Below, piece after piece: positions 49,801-56,173 of a stretch of 64,000 bases of DNA. Source of the stretch: Tranzscheliella williamsii. Its lineage: Eukaryota > Basidiomycota > Ustilaginomycetes > Ustilaginales > Ustilaginaceae. A program made the translations under genes and the position numbers. Below the pieces are notes generated by a model. It ran no database searches, was not told the DNA's origin, and saw only the letters and a list, made by a program, of their open reading frames with translations. The DNA lies in the NCBI GenBank assembly GCA_023212725.1, contig JALBYF010000050.1, positions 1-64,000 on the forward strand. The letters are read 5' to 3'. Numbering within the stretch: the stretch's first letter is position 1; each line of letters opens with the position of its first letter.

Positions 49801-51026
49801 CGGTCTCGGAGGGCAAGGCGAGCAAAGCAGCTGCAGCGGCGGCGGCCGTGGAGGAGCTGGACCAGGTGGCTGGCAACGCCGAGGATGAGATTGGCGAGGT
49901 GATTGCCTCGGTGCGGGAGAAAGAGCTGCTGTATGGCAACCGGAGCGTCCTGACGGTCTTCGGACCGCTGATCACGCACATCTGCAGCAGCCCCAAGTCA
50001 TACCCGAACGACTACGTCCGCAAGGCGGCGGTGCTGACGCTGTGCAAGCTGATGTGCGTCTCGTCGACGTTCTGCGAAGCCAACCTGGGCCTGCTCCTGC
50101 ACATCTTGACCACGTCCAACGATGCCGTGGTGCGATCCAACGTGGTGATCGCGCTCGGCGACATTGCCATCTGCTTTGGCTCGCTGGTGGACGAGAACAG
50201 CGACCGGCTGTACGCCGGTCTGGGTGACAGCGATCTGTCGGTGAAAAAGCACACGCTCATGGTGCTGACACATCTAATCCTGAACGGTATGATCAAGGTC
50301 AAGGGCCAGCTGGGCGAGATGGCCAAGTGCCTGGAGGACGAGGAGCCGCGGGTGTCGGACCTGGCCAAGCTCTTTTTCAGCGAGCTGGCGACCAAGGAAA
50401 ACGCGGTGTACAACAATCTGCCGGACATTATCTCGCACCTCTCTATCGGCAAGCACGCGGTGGACGAGGAGACATTCGGACGCACGATGAAGTTCATCTT
50501 TACGTTTATCGACAAGGAGAAGCAGGCGGAGAACGTGGTGGAGAAGCTCTGCCAGCGCTTCCGGCTGACGTCCGAGGAGCGGCAGTGGCGCGACATTGCC
50601 TTCTGCCTGTCGCTGCTGCCGTACAGGTCGGAGCGGTCGATCAAGAAGCTGATCGACGGGCTTCCGTTCTACCAGGACAAGCTCTACCACGCCGAGGTGT
50701 ACAAGCGTTTCCAGGAGATCCTCGCCAAGGCGCGCGCCAACAAGATGCCCGGTGGTGCCGGCCGTGCTGGTGCAGGCGGTGGTGGTGCTGGCGCAGCGGG
50801 CGGACCCAGCGCCGAGACCGCCGGCGACCTCAAGGAGTTCGAAGACATTCTCGCCCAGGCCGCCGCCAAGGGCGAGCAGGACTCGGCCTTCGAAGGCGCA
50901 ACCCAGGCCAAGGTCGCCAAAATCGCCAAAGGCCGCTCCCGCGCCGCCAAAGCCAGCACCACCACCACCTCGGCCAAGAATCGCTCCCGCACCAGCCGGC
51001 GAATCAGCGTCGCTAGCGAGGCTTGA
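46809..51026 (+). CDS. CND1: Condensin complex non-SMC subunit 1 (CAP-D2 / Cnd1 / Ycs4)
   Basis: From the ATG at 46809 (M-P-H-S-Q-Q-H-S) the protein has 1405 residues, similar to other fungal family members. The frame is open 30 codons upstream from a non-ATG codon. The N-terminal Cnd1 domain is at ~60-230. HEAT-type helices fill most of the protein. An acidic loop (D-E-D-E-N-E-D-E-D-D-D-D-D-E-D) is at ~520-540. The conserved Cnd1 HEAT block is at ~1055-1215 (Y-V-R-K-A-A-V-L-T-L-C-K-L-M, N-V-V-I-A-L-G-D-I-A). A basic Ser/Arg-rich tail ends the protein. Condensin compacts and resolves mitotic chromosomes; this subunit binds the Brn1/Barren kleisin. No intron is needed. Confidence 0.95.
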   Translation: MPHSQQHSDEEAGGSGFHLADELLLLQDEPYIIPQEVAVEDLSPAEQISTLDTAIDSITSSPDNVSNPEIYDLIRSYLKHFPTLSPNACHKLLDLIASGMSSALDEAHKELDGDDPNAYASHADTLERYAFLLQWLVSVAEKYSGAKADGASSAAAIVAASKRRKGVAAKSTTAASNLNGKADAWPWSNSIPSVLALLSKAARIRSERMWTVTAARDSFVSGCLLRPALLLQENETYLKIQPVKLGIFKVICQAVKAHGQAFSAQTSIMQSLQYYEHLAEPMAELLAVMRLEFDYERLGQDVLREVASKNFGAMDTKSPRSFGRFLVRMAELSPRSVLKQISLLQKHLDSESYPMRNALIETLGLLIKELSLTDDSLTTSAEGEAAADEQRGSLEARKKQIETYFDLLIERFLDLNSYVRSKLITVCSRLLDLPTKFPKQRTQITDMVIQALEDKSSGVRKNAIALLTKLILTHPYGMLHGGELCLEEWQKRYDVVAKELQDTEGSLNLPGEQPLDPADEPQDEDENEDEDDDDDEDGAKEPDAASEDGDETIMDNESEDGGQKAKVTVAAPKSRKAAKKPRRSGIDLGALAAAQAEMEPVDAEKVMKLRLTKRYYSDAIHFITQLETSMSNLSQLLVSTNKAEVLESMEFFRVAYEYRLSGAAAGIRKMVHLIWTKDNTLVMEDGSQLKGVRSRLIEVYRALYFDPRADLNAKDNIARIAKNMIERTFGATLAELTSLEEMLKTMEAENLVHPEVVNKLWAVYSAPRAISKAQRRGAIIVLGMLATARREIISEQIDVLLRVGLGPLGARDVILAKYTCVALQRLGGSVKKVKGALSDESVRYPMSHAMFTRLRAAIQMSGDVLKGNSCQEWFSLAEHAINTIYMLGEQPDSLCTDIIRAMTSRVFDPKAGPSDHQPQPRSATPSDSSDASMSDVQQPQPSGSGPAGPTEGDAFQLAQLLFVVGHVALKHIVYLELVEREYKRRKAEAEKEKAVAKAVSEGKASKAAAAAAAVEELDQVAGNAEDEIGEVIASVREKELLYGNRSVLTVFGPLITHICSSPKSYPNDYVRKAAVLTLCKLMCVSSTFCEANLGLLLHILTTSNDAVVRSNVVIALGDIAICFGSLVDENSDRLYAGLGDSDLSVKKHTLMVLTHLILNGMIKVKGQLGEMAKCLEDEEPRVSDLAKLFFSELATKENAVYNNLPDIISHLSIGKHAVDEETFGRTMKFIFTFIDKEKQAENVVEKLCQRFRLTSEERQWRDIAFCLSLLPYRSERSIKKLIDGLPFYQDKLYHAEVYKRFQEILAKARANKMPGGAGRAGAGGGGAGAAGGPSAETAGDLKEFEDILAQAAAKGEQDSAFEGATQAKVAKIAKGRSRAAKASTTTTSAKNRSRTSRRISVASEA

Positions 51027-51658
51027 CGCCCCCTTCTCTCACGCCCAGCTACCTCTACTCTGCCTGCTAGCCGTCTATGTGCCCATCCTCCGTGTAATAT
51101 GAAACTTATAAAGTGCACAATTAATGCCCCTGATAAAGGGAAATCAAATGGGAAAGTATGTCTCCCGATTGCCCACCAGAATTCAACGGCATACTCGTAC
51201 ATGTGATGCTTCCCTCGTCCAGGCCTGTTGGGGTAATGTTGTGCCAAAGGATGGTCGCATGAGCTAGAATAAAGTTGCAGCACTGTCATCAGACGCTTCT
51301 TGTGAAGCCAACAGCCTTCCAAAGGATGTCGAAGTGCAAAGCTCCTGCTTTCCTCGACTCGAAATCGGGAGATGTGCTTTTGTGTCTAACGTGCAAATCG
51401 GGCGAATCGGGTCGCGCAAGGTAAAGGAGGATCAGTCCATTATTTCCCAACCAGATACGTCAAACCAACCGTAAAGGTGGACATGTCAGCTGCCTCTTCA
51501 CCACCACGTTCTGCCGCCAAGGCAACAAGACGCTTCGACACTGCTGTGCGGTTCTGCGTATGTGCATGCGGCCGATCCGCGGGCGACATTTCGGGCGTTC
51601 CAGACGATAGGAAGGGCAGGCACTGGCTGAAGGGGGCGGGCAGGGGCACAGGGCTGCA
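51027..51658. promoter_or_regulatory. Upstream region of the Rrn11-like gene
   Basis: These 632 bases lie between two + strand genes. AT-rich sequence at ~51095-51130 (AATATGAAACTTATAAAGTG) may carry the condensin polyadenylation signals. No gene is supported; the minus strand frames running into the next gene mirror its repeats. Confidence 0.4.
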
Positions 51659-52978
51659 ATGGAGGATGGATTTGCGTTTGTGCCGCCGCCGTTTCTGGGG
51701 ACGAGTTCGCAGCAGAACCACCAGATCCGGCTGACCAAGACGAATTCGCTGCCGGTGGTGGCGGCGCATCGGACGGTGGGGGTGGGGGGGCGTGCGGGGG
51801 TGTCGGCGGCGCTGGTGTCGGTGCAGGCGGCGGGGACGGGGCTGCGGGGGACGGCGCTGGAGAGCGTGCGGCGGCGGCATCTGCGGCGGGTGTACGACCT
51901 GGTGCATCTCAACGTGCAGCGCGGCAAGGTGCGGCTCGCGGCGCGCTTTCTGAAGGTGCTGTTGGCAGCGCACGAGTGGGCGAGCGATGAGGAGTGGCGG
52001 CTGGGGCTGCTGCTGCTCTCGCTGCCGGTGGGGGGCGACACGGGGGGAACGCGACGGCAGCAGTTTCTGGAGCATCTGGACCGGGTTTCGACGAACCACT
52101 TCCGCGCGGCGCAGGTGACCGAGGAGCTGGTGGGCGAGTATATCGGCGCGCACCGGCTCGCCGAGGCGATCGAGCTCCTCGAGCAGCGGGTCAACGTCTA
52201 CCCGTACAAGCTGCATCCGCATCTGCACTGCTACCTCGGCATGCTGTATCTGCACGTGGGTGTCGCGGCGCTGCTGGCCGCCGGCGATGCTGACGCTTCG
52301 TCTGGTTCGGACCACGACAGCGACGACGCCAGCCGGCCCCGCGGCGTCGACCTGCGCAGGCTGCCGCGCGCTACGCGCGAGTCCGCGCGCCGCTGCTTCC
52401 AGCAGGCGCTCGCAAGCACCCCCGCCGCCATCCACGACGAACTCCTCCGCCGCCAGCGCATCCACTACATGCACACCACCGCCGCCGCCGCCTCCGCCGC
52501 CCACCTCCGCCCGCGCAGGCGCATCGTCTGGCGCTCCAGCCCCTCCCCCCCACCCGCACCCCCCGCCGATGAACCCCAAGACCAAGTCCATCCCTCCAAC
52601 ACACCCCCAGACGCAACCCCAGACGCAGACGCCGAGGCAGACGCAGACGCAGATGCAGACGCAGGCGCAGAAGCTGATGCAGACGCAGATGCAGATGCAG
52701 ACGCAGACGCAAATACGGGGCAAGGTGAGGGGAGCCCGCATGCCGAACAGGCCGCAGGCACTCCGGCGGCGCGCGGGCCCGCTGCCTGGGCCGCTGCGTG
52801 GTGCGAGCGGCCGCACGGTGTCGCTGCGTACTGGCGCCCGGAGCCGCCATGGTCGGCGCACGTCGCGCGCGCGTTCCTCGACCTCCTCGCCCCGCGCCCC
52901 GCCGCGCCCGAGCGCGCGCCCGCCGACGACGACGCCCGCCTCCGCGCGATCCTCTTCGAGTCGCCCCCTCCCCCCTAA
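51659..52978 (+). CDS. RNA polymerase I core factor subunit, Rrn11/TAF1A-like
   Basis: A 439-residue protein with an ATG start (M-E-D-G-F-A-F-V-P-P-P). Residues ~55-205 are helical, TPR-like and resemble the Rrn11 family: R-R-R-H-L-R-R-V-Y-D-L-V-H-L-N-V, then R-A/G-K-V-R-L-A-A-R-F-L-K-V-L-L and E-W-R-L-G-L-L-L-L-S-L. Rrn11 (TAF1A in animals) is part of the TBP-containing factor that recruits Pol I to rDNA promoters. The identification rests on this pattern only. A period-6 repeat encodes an acidic Asp-Ala tract at ~316-352. It ends 94 bases from the stop of the converging CWF19L1-like gene. Third positions switch from G-rich (51750-52250) to C-rich (52350-52978). Confidence 0.6.
   Translation: MEDGFAFVPPPFLGTSSQQNHQIRLTKTNSLPVVAAHRTVGVGGRAGVSAALVSVQAAGTGLRGTALESVRRRHLRRVYDLVHLNVQRGKVRLAARFLKVLLAAHEWASDEEWRLGLLLLSLPVGGDTGGTRRQQFLEHLDRVSTNHFRAAQVTEELVGEYIGAHRLAEAIELLEQRVNVYPYKLHPHLHCYLGMLYLHVGVAALLAAGDADASSGSDHDSDDASRPRGVDLRRLPRATRESARRCFQQALASTPAAIHDELLRRQRIHYMHTTAAAASAAHLRPRRRIVWRSSPSPPPAPPADEPQDQVHPSNTPPDATPDADAEADADADADAGAEADADADADADADANTGQGEGSPHAEQAAGTPAARGPAAWAAAWCERPHGVAAYWRPEPPWSAHVARAFLDLLAPRPAAPERAPADDDARLRAILFESPPPP
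52603..52718 (+). repeat. Hexanucleotide (GCAGAC/GCAGAT)n tract encoding Asp-Ala repeats
   Basis: About 18 tandem six-base units, in frame with the Rrn11-like gene, give alternating Ala and Asp/Glu residues. The repeat is imperfect (GCAGAA, GCTGAT and GCAGGC units occur). Confidence 0.9.
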
Positions 52979-53072
52979 CCCCCAACCGCACGACAGTCTA
53001 CGGCACTATAGTACGCAATTTGCACGGCCGGAGGTATACCCAATCAGACTGGATTACGCAGTGTGTGCCGCG

Positions 53073-55202
53073 TCAGGGCGGTGTGAGGACAGCACGGAAG
53101 GCAGCGGCGGCGGCGGCCTCGGTAGGCTGGTCGGCGGCGGAGGACTTCCAGTCGGCGAGGTGGGGGAGGTCGAGCGCGGCGGCGAGCGTGGCGCGCACGA
53201 AGTTGATGGGGAACTTGGCGTGGGCGGGGAGGGGAAGGAGCCAGGTGCTAGTGGTGGAAGCGTGGGCGAGGTGCATGTGGAAGTAGCCTTGGGCAGGGGA
53301 GGGGGGGTTGTCGAGGAACGCGGTGATGGCGACTGGGTCTGTGAGGGGGGTTGCTATGGCGGCTAGTGCGGAGTTGAGGGCGGCTGTGGCGCGGGGGAGA
53401 AGGGCGGGGGGGAGCGCGAGGAGGTGGGTCTGCAGGTGGGAGAGGCGCGGGTGGGAGGGGCGAGCGAGGGACCAGGCGAGCGTGGCGTGGGCGGCGGCGG
53501 CGTGGGCGGCGACGACGCTGGCGGACCAGGCGTCCATTTCGCGGCGGAGCGCCCCGTCGCCGGCGCTGGTGGCGGCGTGCGCGAGCGGGACCACGAGCAC
53601 ATGGGCGCCCGCAACACCGGCGTTGAGACCCGCCGCCACAAACCCCCCGCGCGGCAGCACCACGTAGCTCTCGGCACCAATCGCCACAATCAGATGCTTG
53701 GCCACCGCCGGATTCGACAGGCAGAACCAGCACGTCTCGGGCCCCACCGGAATCACCTGCCGCTCCGTCCGCCCCGCTTGACCCGCAGGCCGCGCCGGCA
53801 GCCCCGCCGGCAACTCCATCGTCGCAACCGCACCGGTGGACGCGGCCCCGGCCGCAGCCTTCGAGTCCTTGTCCGGACATGCGCGGATGTAGTGCCCCCC
53901 CACGCCGCAGATCCGGCAGACGTAGCCGGGCGGGGGTGCCTCGGCGTCGGCGCCCGCTTGGCGCGGCTTCTTGGTGCGCCGCTCCTGGAAGCGGAAGTTG
54001 AGCGCGGCGCTGTCGTCGTCCTCGGTGCGGGCGGTGCGTTTGGGGGTGGCTGCGGCGGCGGTGAAGTAGGGGCTCTGGGTGAGGTTGGGCGGGCGGGGTG
54101 GGGGCTCGGTTTGCTGGGCGGCGGGGGTGAGTTGGAGCGCGAGGAACCAGCGGCGCTTGTGAGCGTTGGCGAAGTGGGCGAGGCTGACGAAGCGGGTGAC
54201 CTGCTCGAGCGCAGGTGGGGAGCGCACGGCGGCGGGGGGGGCGGGCATGTGTGCCGCGAGTGCGTTCAGATACGGGGGCCGTTCCCAGAAGGTGCCCATG
54301 TCGAGCGCGGCCGGTGCGATGCCGACGGGCGGGGCCGGGTCGGCGCGCGACGGTGCGAGCGCAAAGTGGTAGCGCGGCGCGGCGGCGGCGGCGAGCTGCG
54401 AGACCTGCGGGCTGCCCCACGTGCGGCACGTCGGGTCCGGCAGCGCTGCATCGCCCGCCCCCGTCGTCGCGAAGAGCGTCACCCCGCTCGGCCAGACATT
54501 CGTCAGCAGCAGGTCGATCGGCTCCCGTGCCTCCAGCGTCGCCAGCGCCGCCGCCCGTGCAGACGCCTGCGCCTCTTGCGCGTCCGCCTCGGCACGCGCA
54601 GCCGCAAGCGTCCCCGCCTGTGACCCCGACCTGCCCTGGCCAGCACCCACATCCGCCGACGCCGGCAGCTGGAAGGAGGGATGCGACATCAGCCGCCGCA
54701 CCGTTGCCGGCGTGATGAAGGAGACCTGCTCGTCCTGCAGACGCTCCTCGGCAGCCTCGCCCGCCTCCGGTGCGGCCTCGCTCGCTTCGCCCTGAGCGGC
54801 TGCCAAAGCAGCATATTGCTGCGCATCCCACGTGCCGCCGCAGAAAGCGACCCTCAGCCCCTCCTTGGTGATAAAGACGCCGCCCTTGCCTGCGGCGAAG
54901 AAGAGGTTGTCGGTTACTTGCCGGAGGCCAGCGGCGTCCGCGCCTAGCTGTGCACGCACGGCGACGGGGAGCGGCCGGCTGCCCTGGTAGAAGTAAGTGG
55001 CAATAGGCAGCTTGGACGTGCCGTGGAGCAGGTCCAGCTCTTCTGCAGACAGCGCGCCGCCATCCTCGTCGGTGCCGAACAGGTCGCCAACGATAAAGAG
55101 CGCTGCGAAGGCGCCGTGCTTGGCCTGGATGGCCGAGACCTTGGTGATCAGCTCCTGGATGCGTCCATGCACCGGTCCGATGAGCAGCACTTTCGCCGGC
55201 AT
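53073..55202 (-). CDS. CWF19L1/Drn1-like protein (lariat-debranching cofactor)
   Basis: A 709-residue protein starting M-P-A-K-V-L-L-I-G-P-V-H-G. The N-terminal ~180 residues resemble the metallophosphatase-like fold of Drn1/CWF19L1 (V-G-D-L-F-G, F-C-G-G-T-W-D). A CCHC zinc knuckle is at ~425-440 (C-R-I-C-G-V-G-G-H-Y-I-R-A-C). The HIT-like CwfJ C-terminal domain 1 is at ~485-620 (C-W-F-C-L-S-N-P, then H-V-L-V-V-P-L-A-H) and CwfJ domain 2 at ~635-709 (G-Y-F-H-M-H-L). Family members help Dbr1 turn over intron lariats. The gene is divergent from VMA21, with 389 bases shared. G-rich and C-rich segments alternate along the gene. Confidence 0.88.
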   Translation of the reverse strand: MPAKVLLIGPVHGRIQELITKVSAIQAKHGAFAALFIVGDLFGTDEDGGALSAEELDLLHGTSKLPIATYFYQGSRPLPVAVRAQLGADAAGLRQVTDNLFFAAGKGGVFITKEGLRVAFCGGTWDAQQYAALAAAQGEASEAAPEAGEAAEERLQDEQVSFITPATVRRLMSHPSFQLPASADVGAGQGRSGSQAGTLAAARAEADAQEAQASARAAALATLEAREPIDLLLTNVWPSGVTLFATTGAGDAALPDPTCRTWGSPQVSQLAAAAAPRYHFALAPSRADPAPPVGIAPAALDMGTFWERPPYLNALAAHMPAPPAAVRSPPALEQVTRFVSLAHFANAHKRRWFLALQLTPAAQQTEPPPRPPNLTQSPYFTAAAATPKRTARTEDDDSAALNFRFQERRTKKPRQAGADAEAPPPGYVCRICGVGGHYIRACPDKDSKAAAGAASTGAVATMELPAGLPARPAGQAGRTERQVIPVGPETCWFCLSNPAVAKHLIVAIGAESYVVLPRGGFVAAGLNAGVAGAHVLVVPLAHAATSAGDGALRREMDAWSASVVAAHAAAAHATLAWSLARPSHPRLSHLQTHLLALPPALLPRATAALNSALAAIATPLTDPVAITAFLDNPPSPAQGYFHMHLAHASTTSTWLLPLPAHAKFPINFVRATLAAALDLPHLADWKSSAADQPTEAAAAAAFRAVLTPP

Positions 55203-55591
55203 GTCGCAGGCCTACGGGTCGGCAGTGCAGCCCAAGTCAGATCCACCTGCAAGCGATCTATTCGACGCAGGATGACGTTCGGCGGTGAGGGAGAGCAGCG
55301 TACCCATCCACCGGCGGAGAGGGCAAGGAAGAGATGTCGCTCGCGAGCGTCTCTGCCTTTTCCACCTTCCGATACCCGACTCCCGCTTTTCGATTGGCTT
55401 TTTCCACTTTCCGACGCCCGACTCCCGCATTAAGGTATCTTTCCTCCGCATTGTACACTCCTGGCTGTGCGGCTGACCTGCACCCATCTCGCCCTTCTTC
55501 TCAGTGTCAATTGTTGCATCCCTATCGTCAAGGACAGCCAAGGACAGCCAAGAACAAGTCAAGAACAGTCAACAGCTCACTGTAGTGTGGA
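55203..55591. promoter_or_regulatory. Shared promoter region of the CWF19L1-like gene and VMA21
   Basis: This region contains two copies of a 29-bp motif (55358-55386 and 55400-55428; 26 of 29 bases equal, 42-base spacing) built on TTTTCCAC-TTCCGA--CCCGACTCCCGC. Near the VMA21 start it holds a 10-bp tandem repeat AAGGACAGCC/AAGAACAGTC (55530-55570, four units). Paired elements in a divergent promoter are candidates for a shared regulatory site, but local duplication explains them as well. Confidence 0.55.
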
Positions 55592-55994
55592 ATGTCGAGC
55601 CTCGAGCCGACGCCGTCGAGGGTTGGGCCGCGGGGCCGCGACCCGGCGCAGTGAGTGTTCGGGTGTGCGGTGGGCTGGCGAAGCGAAGCTGACTGTTGGT
55701 GATGTGGGCAGGGGGGTGTATCTGAAACTGGCGCTGTTTTCGGTGGCGCTGTTTGTGGCGCCGGTGTCGGCGTTCTACATGGCCAAGGACCGGTATCTGG
55801 GCGGTGAGTGGATGTGGTGGTGCGATGCGCTGCGCATAGGCTGACACGGTAGACCCACAGGCAATGCGACCTACGCCGGCGCGCTCGCGGCACTCGTCGT
55901 CAACCTCGTCCTCGCCGCCTACATCCTCGCTGCCTTCCTGGAGGACGACGGCTCCAAGCCGCCCCCCTCCGACACGGACAAAAAGACCCGCTGA
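55592..55994 (+). CDS. VMA21: Vacuolar ATPase assembly protein Vma21 (three exons)
   Basis: Exons are 55592-55650, 55712-55803 and 55861-55994, giving 94 residues. Intron 1 (61 bases) has GTGAGT, CTGAC and GGGCAG; intron 2 (57 bases) has GTGAGT, CTGAC and CCACAG; both keep the frame. The protein has a short polar N terminus, membrane segment 1 (L-K-L-A-L-F-S-V-A-L-F-V-A-P-V), a G-G-N-A-T-Y-A-G lumenal turn, segment 2 (A-A-L-V-V-N-L-V-L-A-A-Y-I-L-A-A-F), and ends K-K-T-R, a dilysine ER-retrieval signal as in yeast Vma21. It chaperones assembly of the V-ATPase Vo sector in the ER. Confidence 0.9.
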
Positions 55995-56173
55995 CCGCCC
56001 CGCGCCGACTCTACCTACCCTTTCCAGTCCAGACCGCCGGTCTAGTCCCTGGGAAGCACAACAGCATAACAGCACAACCAGCCAGATCGGACAAGCGAGC
56101 AAATACAGCTACAGGTACAAGGTTGAATAGAGAAAGCGTGAACGGGGCGTGCGCGGTGGGCGAAGGGGGCAGG

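Noticed and set aside
51440..52861. 473-codon minus strand frame opposite the Rrn11-like gene with a Cys-Val repeat
   Set aside because: The Cys-Val/Cys-Ile repeat is simply the complement of the GCAGAC hexanucleotide tract.
53424..54623. 399-codon + strand frame opposite the CWF19L1-like gene
   Set aside because: It is antisense to the conserved zinc knuckle and HIT-like domain, and has no domain of its own.
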